Below, piece by piece: positions 15,683 through 27,548 of a stretch of 64,000 bases of DNA. The notes under the pieces were generated by a model, which searched no databases, had not been told where the DNA came from, and saw only the letters and a program-made list of their open reading frames with translations. Numbering within the stretch: position 1 is the stretch's first letter; each line of letters begins with the position of its first letter. Source of the DNA: Dyella_A sp049445995 (GTDB lineage Bacteria; Pseudomonadota; Gammaproteobacteria; Xanthomonadales; Rhodanobacteraceae); contig NZ_JBMSDZ010000017.1 of assembly GCF_049445995.1 (NCBI RefSeq), positions 1 through 64,000 of the forward strand. The letters run 5' to 3'. The translations under genes were made by a program, and so were the position numbers.

Positions 15683-17305
15683 ATGGTTGAGCACAAGGTC
15701 GACGGGCGGCATGAAGGTGGGCACTGGGATATGCGCGGCGGGCTGGCGATCGGCTCGTTTGCGGTCATCGCCTTGTTCACGCTGGCTTCGCTGTTTGCCT
15801 CGCGCATCGAGCAGCCGCGCCAGGTGATCCCGCAGCAGACCCCGCGCGTCGAGCCGCCGGTGCTGCCCTCGGTGGAGGTGTGGGTGAGCACGGCCGATCG
15901 CCGCCTGCGGCTGGCGCGCCAGCCGGACATCGCGATGAGCCCGCGCGACACGCTGCCCAAGGGCGTGGTGATCGATACGCGCGCCACCTATCAGGCCATG
16001 GTGGGTTTCGGCGCCGCGATCACCGACTCCTCGGCGTGGCTGATCCGCAACAGGATGAGCGAGACCCAGCGCACGGCGCTGCTGCGCGAGCTGTTCGGCC
16101 CGCCGCCGGGGCTCAACCTGAGCATGACGCGGGTGACCATCGGCGCGTCGGATTTTTCGCTGCAGCCGTACACGCTGGACGACATGCCCGTCGGGCAGAC
16201 CGACCCGGCGCTGGAGCACTTCAACGTGGCGCCCGACGTGGCCGACGTGATTCCCACTGTGCGCGAGGCGCTGGCGATCAATCCGCAGCTGCAGGTGATC
16301 GCCTCGCCGTGGAGCGCGCCGGCGTGGATGAAGAGCAGCGGCAGCCTGATCCAGGGCGGGCTGCTGGAGCCGTTCGAGAGCGCGTTCGCGGACTACCTGG
16401 TGAAGTACGTGGAGGCCTTTCGCAGCTACGGCATCCCCATCTTCGCGCTTACCGTGCAGAACGAGCCGGCGTACGAGCCGGCCACCTACCCGGGCATGGT
16501 GGTGCCGGCGGCCACGCGCGCACGCCTGATCGGGCAATACCTCGGGCCGGCGCTGGCCAGGCGTGCGCCCAGGACGCGCATCCTGGAGTGGGACCACAAC
16601 TGGGACGACCCCTCCCAGCCGCTGGACGTGCTGGCCGATCCGGACGCATCGCGCTACGTGGCCGGCGTGGCCTGGCATTGCTATGCGGGCACGCCGTCGG
16701 CGCAGTCGGACGTGCATCGCGCCTACCCCGGCAAGGACACCTACATCACCGAGTGCTCAGGCGGCGACTGGGCCTCGGCGCGCAACGGCGAGCTGCTGTG
16801 GTTTGCGCGCGATCTGCTGCTGGCCGGCGTGCGCAACTGGGCGCGCGGGGTGGTGTACTGGAACGTGGCGCTGGACGAGCAGCACGGCCCGCACAGCGGG
16901 GGTTGCGACCTGTGCAAGGGCTTGGTCACCATCGACTCGCGCACCGGCGAGGTGAGCCGCAACGACGAGTACTACGCGTTCGCGCACTTCAGCCGCTTCG
17001 TGCTGCCCGGTGCACGGCGGCTGGGCTCAAGCGAAACGGAGAAGGGCGTCAACAACGTGGCCTTCCGCAACCCCGGTGACGAGTCGCTGGTGCTGGTGGT
17101 GGTGAACAGCCACGCGGATGCGCGCACCCTCACCGTGGCCGAGGGCACCACCGGGTTCCAGTACCAGTTGCCCGCACAAAGCGTGGCCACCTTCGTCTGG
17201 ACGCCGGACCCCGTCGGCGCGCTGATCCGCCGCGCGCTGCGCTGGCTCAGGAGCGTGCAGGCCGCGGCCAGCAGCGCGCGCGGCCCCGGGGCCGGGGTGA
17301 AGTGA
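15683..17305 (+). CDS. Glycoside hydrolase family 30 (glucosylceramidase-like), membrane-anchored
   Basis: Retaining beta-glycosidase of clan GH-A, 540 residues from the ATG at 15683. An N-terminal hydrophobic segment (about 19-40) serves as a signal anchor. The catalytic acid/base is Glu261 (LTVQNEPAYE) and the nucleophile Glu357 (YITECSGGDW). The fold signatures FGAAITDSSAW (109-119) and ASPWSAPAWMKSSG (207-220) match GH30. A C-terminal beta domain ends the protein. Likely substrates are beta-glucosides or related polysaccharides outside the inner membrane. An alternative start is the ATG at 15731. It is apparently monocistronic. Confidence 0.88.
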   Translation: MVEHKVDGRHEGGHWDMRGGLAIGSFAVIALFTLASLFASRIEQPRQVIPQQTPRVEPPVLPSVEVWVSTADRRLRLARQPDIAMSPRDTLPKGVVIDTRATYQAMVGFGAAITDSSAWLIRNRMSETQRTALLRELFGPPPGLNLSMTRVTIGASDFSLQPYTLDDMPVGQTDPALEHFNVAPDVADVIPTVREALAINPQLQVIASPWSAPAWMKSSGSLIQGGLLEPFESAFADYLVKYVEAFRSYGIPIFALTVQNEPAYEPATYPGMVVPAATRARLIGQYLGPALARRAPRTRILEWDHNWDDPSQPLDVLADPDASRYVAGVAWHCYAGTPSAQSDVHRAYPGKDTYITECSGGDWASARNGELLWFARDLLLAGVRNWARGVVYWNVALDEQHGPHSGGCDLCKGLVTIDSRTGEVSRNDEYYAFAHFSRFVLPGARRLGSSETEKGVNNVAFRNPGDESLVLVVVNSHADARTLTVAEGTTGFQYQLPAQSVATFVWTPDPVGALIRRALRWLRSVQAAASSARGPGAGVK

Positions 17306-17400
17306 TGCCGCCGTGGCGGCCGGGCCGAACTCGACGCCCGGTCAGGCCGGCGCAAGGCCCGATCCTCTACCATCGCCGCAGCCCCTGACCTGCCGAACGG

Positions 17401-17928
17401 ATGCCACCCATGACCGACGAGATGAAGCGCTGCCCCGCCTGCGCCGAGCTGATCCAGGCCGCCGCCCGCAAATGCCGCTTTTGCGGCACCGACATCGAGG
17501 CCTACGCGTCGGCCCACGAGGCCAGCGTGGAGCAGACGCTGTTCGCCGGTCATCCGAAGGTGATCTACACCTTCGGCCAGTACGTGGTGGTGGTGCTCAC
17601 GCTGGGTCTGGCCCTGCTGGTGTATTGGCTGCGCAGCCTGAGCCTCACCTTCACCATCACCACCCAGCGCGTGCGCGTGGAGCGCGGGCTGTTCTCCAAG
17701 GCGCAGGACAACGTGGAGCTGTTCCGCATCGATCACTTCGACATTCTCAAGCCGCTGGGCATGCGCCTGCTTGGCCTGTGCCGCGTCACGCTGCATTCGT
17801 CCGACGACGAGATGCCGGTGGTCAACCTCTACGGCATCCCCGGGCTGGAAGCGATGGCCGACACCCTGCGCGAATGCTCGCTGCGCGAACGCACCCGCCG
17901 ACGGGTGCTGCCGATGGAGCAGATGTAG
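17401..17928 (+). CDS. Zinc-ribbon and PH-like (DUF304) membrane protein
   Basis: 175 residues. The N-terminal zinc ribbon is CPAC...CRFC (residues 11-28). One transmembrane segment follows (about 60-80, VVVVLTLGLALLVYWL). A bacterial PH domain of the YdbS/DUF304 type comes after it (TFTITTQRVRVERGLFSK, then LFRIDHFDILKPLGMR). Its role is not established; similar proteins sit in the cytoplasmic membrane. The start may instead be the ATG at 17410 (MTDEMKRCPAC). Confidence 0.75.
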   Translation: MPPMTDEMKRCPACAELIQAAARKCRFCGTDIEAYASAHEASVEQTLFAGHPKVIYTFGQYVVVVLTLGLALLVYWLRSLSLTFTITTQRVRVERGLFSKAQDNVELFRIDHFDILKPLGMRLLGLCRVTLHSSDDEMPVVNLYGIPGLEAMADTLRECSLRERTRRRVLPMEQM

Positions 17929-18116
17929 TCAGAGCACCCGGGCGCGCTGGTCAGCATGACGGTGGATGCCGATTCGCTTCACGCATGATGGGCCAACCAT
18001 GCCGGCACGCGAGCCTCGCCGTCAGCGCCTGAAGTCAGCGCCGGTTTCGGTCACCGATGGGCCCGGCTCGCGCCGCTGGTAGCCTTGCACGCTTGCCCCA
18101 CACCGGAATGCGCCCG

Positions 18117-18797
18117 ATGGATCCCTTGTTGTTCGAAGAGCTCGACTACTGCCCCACGCCGATCGGGCCGGTGAGCCTGCGCCGTCGCATGGAGCTCACC
18201 GTCAAGCGCGTGGTGTACGAGGTGAAGCTGGGCGACGAGTTCCTGATGTCCAGCCTGTTCACCGCCTCGGAGGAAGCGCTGGCGCGGCTGGGCCTGGCGG
18301 CGTTGCAGGGCGACGCTCTGGACGTGGTGGTGGGCGGGCTGGGCCTGGGCTACACGGCGCGTGCGGCGCTGGAGGACGCGCGGGTGCGCGCGCTGGCGGT
18401 GGTCGAGTACCTGGTGCCGGTGATCGCCTGGCATCGCGACGGCCTGCTGCCGCTCGGCCCGGAGCTCACCGGCGATGCGCGCTGCCGCTTCGTGCAGGGC
18501 GACTTCTTCGCCATGGCGGCCTCCGCCGAAGGCTTCGATCCGCAGCAGCCGGGCCGGCGCTTCGACGCCATCCTGCTCGACATCGACCACTCGCCCGACG
18601 CGCTGCTGGATGCGCGCAGCAGCAGCTTCTATCGCCCCGACGGCCTGCGCGCGCTGGCACGCTACCTCAAGCCCGGCGGCATCTTCGGCCTGTGGTCGAA
18701 CGACGCCCCCGATCCGGCCTTCACCGCGCGCCTGGCCGGCGTGTTCGCCGAGGCGTGGGCCGAGCCGGTGACCTTCGACAATCCGCTGCTGGGCTGA
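18117..18797 (+). CDS. Spermidine synthase-like protein
   Basis: 226 residues with a Rossmann methyltransferase-type fold. The nucleotide-binding glycine loop is VVVGGLGLGYTARAAL and the acidic strand end is AVVEYL. The later LLDIDHSPD resembles the spermidine synthase active-site strand. Family members of this orphan type often lack polyamine activity. In-frame ATGs exist at 18108 and 18117; neither has a strong ribosome site. The stop codon lies inside a REP copy (18792-18811). Confidence 0.7.
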   Translation: MDPLLFEELDYCPTPIGPVSLRRRMELTVKRVVYEVKLGDEFLMSSLFTASEEALARLGLAALQGDALDVVVGGLGLGYTARAALEDARVRALAVVEYLVPVIAWHRDGLLPLGPELTGDARCRFVQGDFFAMAASAEGFDPQQPGRRFDAILLDIDHSPDALLDARSSSFYRPDGLRALARYLKPGGIFGLWSNDAPDPAFTARLAGVFAEAWAEPVTFDNPLLG

Positions 18798-18860
18798 AGC
18801 CCCTCCCACAGAGGGCAGGCTGTGGCCCCTGCAGAGAGTCGGCTGAAGCCCCGCCCACAG
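18792..18860. repeat. Two direct REP copies
   Basis: GGCTGAAGCCCC(T/G)CCCACAG occurs at 18792-18811 and 18841-18860 in the same orientation. The first copy includes the stop codon of the spermidine-synthase-like gene. The family is related to the TTCAG-centred REPs at 32885, 57988 and 60974. Confidence 0.75.
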
Positions 18861-18889
18861 TGAGCAACGAATCAGAAGCCCATGTCGAA

Positions 18890-20008
18890 TCAGAAGCCCA
18901 TGCCGTACGGATCGTTGCCGGCCAGCTCGTTGTCGGCGCTGGCGCCGCCGCCTTCGGAGAGGCGGATCTTCAGCGCCAGGCCGTCGCGCGAATCGGCCTT
19001 GGCCAGTGCCTCTTCCAGCTCGATGCGGCCGTCGCGGTAGAGCCGGTACAGCGACTGGTCGAACGTGCGCATGCCTTCCTGCAGGCTGCGGTCCATCGCT
19101 TCCTTCACCTCGTGGATCTGGCCGCGGCGGATCATGTCGCGGATCAGCGGGGTGTTCAGCAGCACCTCGGTCGCCGGCAGACGGCGCCCGTCCTTGCCGG
19201 TCACCAGACGCTGGCTGATCACCGCGCGCAGATTGAGCGCCAGGTTCATCAGCACGTTCTTGTGCGCCGACTCGGGGAAGAAGTTGAGGATGCGCTCCAG
19301 CGTCTGGTCGGCATTGTTGGAGTGCAGGGTGGCCAGGCACAGGTGGCCGGTCTCGGAGAAGGAGATCGCCGCCTCCATCGTGTCGGTGTCGCGGATCTCG
19401 CCGATCATGATCACGTCCGGCGCCTCGCGCATCGCGTTCTTCAGCGCCTCGTGATAGCTGTGGGTATCGAGCCCCACTTCGCGCTGGTTGACGATCGACT
19501 TCTTGTGCCGGTGCAGGAACTCGATCGGATCCTCGATGGTGAGGATGTGGCCGGGCGAGTGGGCGTTGCGGTGGTCGATCATCGCCGCCAGCGTGGTCGA
19601 CTTGCCCGAGCCGGTCGCGCCCACCACCAGGATCAGCCCGCGCTGCTCCATGATCAGGTCGCGGAAGATGCTTGGCAGCTGCAACTGCTCGATGCTGGGA
19701 ATGTCGCTCTTGATCGCGCGGATCACCATGCCCACTTCGCCGCGCTGCTTGAACACGTTGATGCGGAAGCGCCCGGCCTCCTTCACCGCCAGCGCCATGT
19801 TCAGTTCGAGGTTGCGCTCGAACTGCGGCACCTGGCCCTCGTCCATGAGCGAATAGGCGATCTTCTTGACCATGCCGCCCGGCAGGCCGGTGTTGCCGAG
19901 CGGATAGAGCTTGCCCTCCACCTTGATGTTCACCGGGGCACCGGTGGTCAGGAACATGTCCGACGCGCCCTTGTCCACCATCAGCTTGAGGAAGTAACCG
20001 ATATCCAC
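18890..20008 (-). CDS. pilU: Type IV pilus retraction ATPase PilU
   Basis: Cytosolic hexameric ATPase that assists pilus retraction, 372 residues. Walker A is GATGSGKST (130-138). The Asp box follows (ILTIEDPIEF), then Walker B (DVIMIGEIRD) and the His box (GHLCLATLHSNNADQ). Sequence details (VDKGASDMFLTTGAP, NVFKQRGEVGMVIR) fit PilU rather than PilT. The start is taken as GTG at 20008, after AGGGGA; an in-frame ATG at 20062 would add 18 residues without support. PilT is not next to it in this window, although pilT and pilU are commonly adjacent. Confidence 0.9.
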   Translation of the reverse strand: MDIGYFLKLMVDKGASDMFLTTGAPVNIKVEGKLYPLGNTGLPGGMVKKIAYSLMDEGQVPQFERNLELNMALAVKEAGRFRINVFKQRGEVGMVIRAIKSDIPSIEQLQLPSIFRDLIMEQRGLILVVGATGSGKSTTLAAMIDHRNAHSPGHILTIEDPIEFLHRHKKSIVNQREVGLDTHSYHEALKNAMREAPDVIMIGEIRDTDTMEAAISFSETGHLCLATLHSNNADQTLERILNFFPESAHKNVLMNLALNLRAVISQRLVTGKDGRRLPATEVLLNTPLIRDMIRRGQIHEVKEAMDRSLQEGMRTFDQSLYRLYRDGRIELEEALAKADSRDGLALKIRLSEGGGASADNELAGNDPYGMGF

Positions 20009-20091
20009 CTGAAGTCCCCTGAATTCAACTACATTGCATTGGGCGATTATGCCCACCGACAATACGCCGCAACACTACGAGGTACTGAGTG

Positions 20092-20673
20092 ATGGTGCAC
20101 AGCTTTTCCCGGCCTGCCGCACGCCCCGGACGTATCGGCAGGAGCATGCAGGGCTTGACCTTGTGCGCGCTGCTGGCACTGGGTGGCTGTGCCAGCGTTC
20201 CCCCGCCCGATGGCGCCATGACCATGGCGCAGATCCAGTTGCAGGCCGCGCGCGACGCCGATGCGGCGGATTATGCGCCGGTGGACCTGGGTTTTGCGCA
20301 GAACAAGTTCCAGCAGGCGCAGGCGGCCATGGCCAGCCGCAAGTACGCGGACGCGGCCGATCTCGCCGACGAGGCGCAAGCCGATGCCGAGCTGGCGCTG
20401 ACCAAGGCGCGTCTGGGCGCGGCCCGCGCCAGAATCCACGCCAAGGTGGACGAAAACCGCCGTCTGCGCGAGCGCATGGAGCAGGCGCATCCGGAGCTGT
20501 CGCGCGCGCGCGTGTCGATGCCCACCACGCTGCCGCCGGCCGCTCCCGTGGGCGACATGCCCGCGCCCGCCTCGTCGGTGCTGGCGGCGCCCCCGCCGGG
20601 TGACGGCGGCTTCCAGACCGTGCCGCAGGGCGGCGCGGCTCCCGCCGACAGGCACCAGGGAGAGCAGCCATGA
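20092..20673 (+). CDS. DUF4398 lipoprotein
   Basis: 193 residues. It has a lipoprotein signal with lipobox LALGGC near residue 33. A helical DUF4398 region follows (AQIQLQAARDADAADYAPV, then FAQNKFQQAQAAMASRKYADA), then a Pro/Ala-rich tail. Likely anchored in the outer membrane or periplasmic face. It overlaps the next gene by four bases. GAGG lies nine bases before the ATG at 20092; a GTG at 20089 is possible. Confidence 0.8.
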   Translation: MVHSFSRPAARPGRIGRSMQGLTLCALLALGGCASVPPPDGAMTMAQIQLQAARDADAADYAPVDLGFAQNKFQQAQAAMASRKYADAADLADEAQADAELALTKARLGAARARIHAKVDENRRLRERMEQAHPELSRARVSMPTTLPPAAPVGDMPAPASSVLAAPPPGDGGFQTVPQGGAAPADRHQGEQP

Positions 20674-21320
20674 AGCGATGGACGATCCTGTTCGCCGGCG
20701 CGGTGTTCGCCCTGGGCAGCAGCGTCGGCCTGGCGGCCGATCAGGATATCGACGTGAGCCGGCTCAGCGGCAGCCTCGACCAGCTGGCCAGCGATCCGGT
20801 GCTGGGCCACTACGCACAGGCCGAACAGGCGCGCGCCCGCGACGCGCTGGCCCGGCTCGCGCAGGCGGGTTCCAGGGAGCGGCCGCACGCGCTGTACCTG
20901 GCCGAGCGACGCGTCGACCTGGCCCGCGTCGCGGCGCAGTTGCAGGACGCACAGGCCAAGCTGGCCCAGCTCGATCGCGAGCACGACCAGATCATGCTCG
21001 AATCGGCTCGCCGCGATGCCGAGGCGGCCCGGCTGGAGCTGGAGCGCCAGCGCCTGCAGTACCAGCTGGCGCAGGAGGAGGCCGCCCGTCTGCAGCAGCA
21101 GGGGCTGGAAGCCAACCAGGCGGCGGAGCAGGCCAGGGCCGAGGCCGAACGCGCCCGCAAGCTGGCCGCGGCGCAGAGCCGGGTGGCCAGCGCGGCCAGG
21201 CGCGAAGCGGCGCTGGCCGCCCAGGCCGCCCGCGCGCTGCGCGCGCAGATGCAGGAAGGGGGCGCCCAGGAACCGGCCGCCAAGCCCGCCACCAAGCCCG
21301 CCGGGAAGGGCAAGCCCTGA
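20670..21320 (+). CDS. Secreted coiled-coil protein, DUF4398-associated
   Basis: 216 residues. A signal peptide (1-22, ending GLAA) precedes a long coiled coil (about 45-195) rich in Ala, Arg, Gln and Glu, and a Lys/Pro/Ala tail. In related genomes an OmpA-type domain is often fused to or follows such a protein; here the protein ends without one. It is translationally coupled (ATGA) to the lipoprotein gene. Probably periplasmic and structural; function unknown. Confidence 0.75.
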   Translation: MKRWTILFAGAVFALGSSVGLAADQDIDVSRLSGSLDQLASDPVLGHYAQAEQARARDALARLAQAGSRERPHALYLAERRVDLARVAAQLQDAQAKLAQLDREHDQIMLESARRDAEAARLELERQRLQYQLAQEEAARLQQQGLEANQAAEQARAEAERARKLAAAQSRVASAARREAALAAQAARALRAQMQEGGAQEPAAKPATKPAGKGKP

Positions 21321-21325
21321 GGAGT

Positions 21326-21350
21326 TCCGGGCTCCCGCCGGGAGCCCGGA
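21326..21350 (+). terminator. Hairpin terminator after the coiled-coil gene
   Basis: A perfect 11-base stem TCCGGGCTCCC with its complement and a 3-base loop starts five bases after the stop. No T-run follows. Confidence 0.6.
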
Positions 21351-21651
21351 CCGTCCGTGTCCCGTGCCGGTCCGGGTCGGGTACATGACTGTTCCGACAG
21401 GCTTTTGTCCGGCGTGTTGATTGCATCAGGCGTGCCATGGGCTGTGCTTGCGAGGCCCGGCTGGCCGGAGTAGCGTCGGTCATCCACGCGGCATCTGCGC
21501 GGCGTGGATCACTGACCTGACGCATGCGCACATCCTCCCGAACTCCCGCCGTTCCCGCGCCGATCCCCGTCGGCGTGGGGATGACGCGCACGCGTCACAC
21601 CGCCACGGGCGCACCGGTCACGCGCCCGCTTGCCCTGCGAGGAGGTCGCTC
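21351..21651. other. Intergenic region before the YdcH-like gene
   Basis: 301 bases. It contains an inverted repeat around 21484-21508 (CCACGC...GCGTGG) and presumably the promoter of the small downstream gene. No other gene is supported. Confidence 0.4.
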
Positions 21652-21879
21652 ATGTTCGAAAACCAGCAGCGTGATGATGTCGAGGCATTGCTGAAGGCCG
21701 ATGCGGAGTTCCGCCACCTGTACCAGCGTCACCGCGAACTCGACAGCAAAGTGCACGACGCCGATATCGGCGTACTCCCGATCCCCGAGGCCAGGCTCTC
21801 GGTCATGAAACGCGAGAAGCTCTACGCCAAGGATCGCCTGCAGCGCATCTGGGACGCAAAGATGCAGCGACGACACTGA
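21652..21879 (+). CDS. YdcH/DUF465 family small protein
   Basis: 75 residues (MFENQQRDDVEALLKADAEF...). It is entirely helical with the family pattern of a central PIPE-like turn (LPIPEARLSVMKREKL) between two helices. GAGGAGG lies six bases before the ATG. The function of DUF465 proteins is not known. It is followed by a strong hairpin. Confidence 0.85.
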   Translation: MFENQQRDDVEALLKADAEFRHLYQRHRELDSKVHDADIGVLPIPEARLSVMKREKLYAKDRLQRIWDAKMQRRH

Positions 21880-21916
21880 TTCACCCTGCTTTGATGCAAC
21901 GCGATTGGCGACATCC

Positions 21917-21949
21917 GCGGCCCGGTTCTCCTGACGGAAACCGGGCCGC
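21917..21949 (+). terminator. Terminator-like hairpin after the YdcH-like gene
   Basis: Eleven-base perfect arms GCGGCCCGGTT/AACCGGGCCGC with an 11-base spacer, followed by TTCCGTTT. Confidence 0.65.
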
Positions 21950-22058
21950 TTCCGTTTGCGCCGGCTCAAGTGGGGGAGCCGGAGCGCTCGGTTATCATGG
22001 CCGCCCACCGGCGCCGGTTCGCGCGCCGATGGCTTCTTTCCCGCCCAACGGAGTTTCC

Positions 22059-23429
<1,371 letters not shown>

Positions 23430-23560
23430 GTGCGGCGGCCCGCCGCCGGTCCGAAACGGGCCACGGCCGCGCCATGAAAGGGCGTTGGAATGATGGGTTG
23501 CCAGCATGCCGCGGCATCGCGGGTGGTGGCGCCCGGTCTCTCTAAGAAGGACACCAGAAC

Positions 23561-25390
<1,830 letters not shown>

Positions 25391-25403
25391 GCAGGCCCGC
25401 CCC

Positions 25404-26024
25404 ATGATCGAAAAACTGATCGCCGCGCTCGCCGGCTTCGTCATCGCGGTGATCTCGCGCCTGCAATACGCCGGCATCGCGCTGCTGATGGCGATCGAGA
25501 GCGCCTGCGTGCCGCTGCCGTCGGAGATCATCATGCCCTTCTCGGGCTACCTGGTCTCGCGCGGCGAACTGGTGCTGTGGATGGTGGCCGTGGCCGGTGC
25601 CGTGGGTTGCGTGCTCGGCTCCTGGCTGGCCTACGCGGTCGGCGCGTGGGGCGGTCGGCCGCTGGCCGAGCGCTACGGGCGTTACCTGCTGGTCTCGCAG
25701 CATGACCTGGACATGGCCGACCGCTGGTTCCAGCGCCACGGCGACATCACCATCTTCGTCGGTCGGCTGCTGCCGGTGGTGCGCACCTTCATCGCGTTTC
25801 CCGCCGGCGTGGCGCGCATGTCGCTGTGGCGCTTCACCGTCTACACCTTTCTCGGCTCGCTGATCTGGTGCTGGGGGCTGGCCTGGATCGGGCTCAAGCT
25901 CGGCGAGCACTGGAATACGCTGGGCGTGTATTTCCACCGCTTCGATGCGCTGATCGGCGCGCTGATCGTGCTGGGCATCGCGCTCTATATATGGCGGCAC
26001 GTGCGGCATCTGCGCCGGGGTTGA
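25404..26024 (+). CDS. DedA family membrane protein
   Basis: 206 residues with about five hydrophobic segments. It shows the DedA/SNARE-associated hallmarks: acidic residue and PSE near residue 40 (ESACVPLPSEIIMPF) and the basic motif GRLLPVVRTFIAFPAG (about 120-135). Family members help flip or distribute undecaprenyl phosphate and phospholipids, which fits its place among cell-envelope precursor genes. It lies 13 bases after glmS and is probably cotranscribed with it and with the phosphomannomutase gene. Confidence 0.88.
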   Translation: MIEKLIAALAGFVIAVISRLQYAGIALLMAIESACVPLPSEIIMPFSGYLVSRGELVLWMVAVAGAVGCVLGSWLAYAVGAWGGRPLAERYGRYLLVSQHDLDMADRWFQRHGDITIFVGRLLPVVRTFIAFPAGVARMSLWRFTVYTFLGSLIWCWGLAWIGLKLGEHWNTLGVYFHRFDALIGALIVLGIALYIWRHVRHLRRG

Positions 26025-26063
26025 GCCGCTGCGGAAACGACAACACGAAGGAGCGAAAACCGC

Positions 26064-27416
26064 ATGAAGTGTTTCAAGGCCTATGACATCCGCGGGCGCC
26101 TCCCGGACGAGTTGAATGCCGACATCGCCTACCGCATCGGCCGCGCCTTCGCCGAGACGGTCGGTGTCGGCTCCGTGGTGGTCGGCTACGACGTGCGGCT
26201 GGACAGTCCGGCGCTGGCCGAGGCGGTCAGCCGCGGTCTCAACGACGGCGGCTGCGACGTCATCGACATCGGTCTTTGCGGCACCGAGGAGGTCTACTTC
26301 CAGACCGCCCACCGCGGCGCGGCCGGCGGCATCATGGTGACCGCCAGCCACAACCCGATCGACTACAACGGCATGAAGCTGGTGCGCGAGGGCGCACGGC
26401 CGATCAGCGGCGACACCGGCCTGCGCGACATCGAGCGCAAGGTCGAGGCGAACGCCTTCGCCGCGCCCGTCGTGCCCGCGGGCAAGCTCATGCGCGACCA
26501 CGACAAGTCGGCCTACATCGCGCATCTGCTGGGCTATGTCGACACCGGTCGCCTGCGGCCGCTGAAGATCGTGGTGAATGCCGGCAACGGCGGTGCCGGC
26601 GCGGTGCTCGACCTGCTGGCGCCGCACCTGCCGTTCGAGTTCGTGCGCATCCACCACGAACCGGACGGGACGTTCCCCAGCGGCATCCCCAACCCGCTGC
26701 TGCCGGAGAACCGCGCGGCGACCGCCCGCGCCGTGGTCGAAAGCGGCGCGGACCTCGGCATCGCCTGGGACGGCGACTTCGATCGCTGCTTCCTGTTCGA
26801 CGCGGCCGGGCGCTTCATCGAGGGCTACTACATCGTCGGCCTGCTGGCGGCGCAGCTGCTGGAAAAGCATCCCGGCGCCAAGATCATCCACGACCCGCGA
26901 CTCACCTGGAACACCATCGACATGGTGCAGGCGGCCGGCGGCGTGGCGATCGAGAGCAAGACCGGCCACGCCTTCATCAAGGAGCGCATGCGCGCCGAGG
27001 ACGCGGTGTACGGCGGCGAGATGAGCGCGCATCACTACTTCCGAGATTTCGCCTATTGCGACTCGGGCATGATTCCGTGGCTGCTGGTCGCCGAACGCAT
27101 CGGCTCCACCGGCATCCCCCTGGCCGCCATGCTGGAGGAGCGCATGCAGGCCTGTCCGTGCAGCGGCGAGATCAACTTCCGGGTCGAGGACGCCGCTGCG
27201 GCCGTCGCGCGCGTGATGCGCTTCTACGAGCCGCAGCAGCCGCAGATCGAGCATGTGGACGGCGTCAGCGTCGCCTTTGCGCACTGGCGCTTCAATCTGC
27301 GCTCATCCAACACCGAGCCGCTGCTGCGGCTCAACGTGGAATCGCGCGGTGACGAGGCGCTGATGCGCGAGAGGACCGCAGAGCTTGAGGGGCTCATTCT
27401 GCACGGGGACGCATAA
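26064..27416 (+). CDS. Phosphomannomutase/phosphoglucomutase (XanA/ManB/AlgC type)
   Basis: Interconverts hexose 6- and 1-phosphates for GDP-mannose and UDP/dTDP-glucose supply, 450 residues. The phospho-serine loop is TASHNPIDYNG (about 92-102). The metal loop is WDGDFDRCF. The sugar-binding loop is GGEMSAHHYF, and the phosphate-binding tail RSSNTEPLLRLN. AAGGAG lies upstream of the ATG. It is convergent with manC, with an inverted REP pair in between. In Xanthomonas the equivalent xanA/xanB genes serve LPS and exopolysaccharide. Confidence 0.93.
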   Translation: MKCFKAYDIRGRLPDELNADIAYRIGRAFAETVGVGSVVVGYDVRLDSPALAEAVSRGLNDGGCDVIDIGLCGTEEVYFQTAHRGAAGGIMVTASHNPIDYNGMKLVREGARPISGDTGLRDIERKVEANAFAAPVVPAGKLMRDHDKSAYIAHLLGYVDTGRLRPLKIVVNAGNGGAGAVLDLLAPHLPFEFVRIHHEPDGTFPSGIPNPLLPENRAATARAVVESGADLGIAWDGDFDRCFLFDAAGRFIEGYYIVGLLAAQLLEKHPGAKIIHDPRLTWNTIDMVQAAGGVAIESKTGHAFIKERMRAEDAVYGGEMSAHHYFRDFAYCDSGMIPWLLVAERIGSTGIPLAAMLEERMQACPCSGEINFRVEDAAAAVARVMRFYEPQQPQIEHVDGVSVAFAHWRFNLRSSNTEPLLRLNVESRGDEALMRERTAELEGLILHGDA

Positions 27417-27461
27417 GCGGCCATTGCGTCCGCTAGCGTGGGAGCCAAGGTACAAGGCGGG

Positions 27462-27520
27462 TCGCGCACAGGGTGCGCTCCTACAAGCTGATCCTCCTGG
27501 TAGGGGCGCACCCTGCTGTG
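27462..27520. repeat. Inverted REP pair between convergent manB and manC
   Basis: TCGCGCACAGGGTGCGCTCC (from 27462) and the opposed GGTAGGGGCGCACCCTG (from 27499) form a large stem with imperfect arms. Placed between two convergent genes, it may act as a bidirectional terminator or RNA-stabilising structure. Confidence 0.75.
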
Positions 27521-27548
27521 AAGCGTCAGCGCGTGAAGCGCTGGCAGC

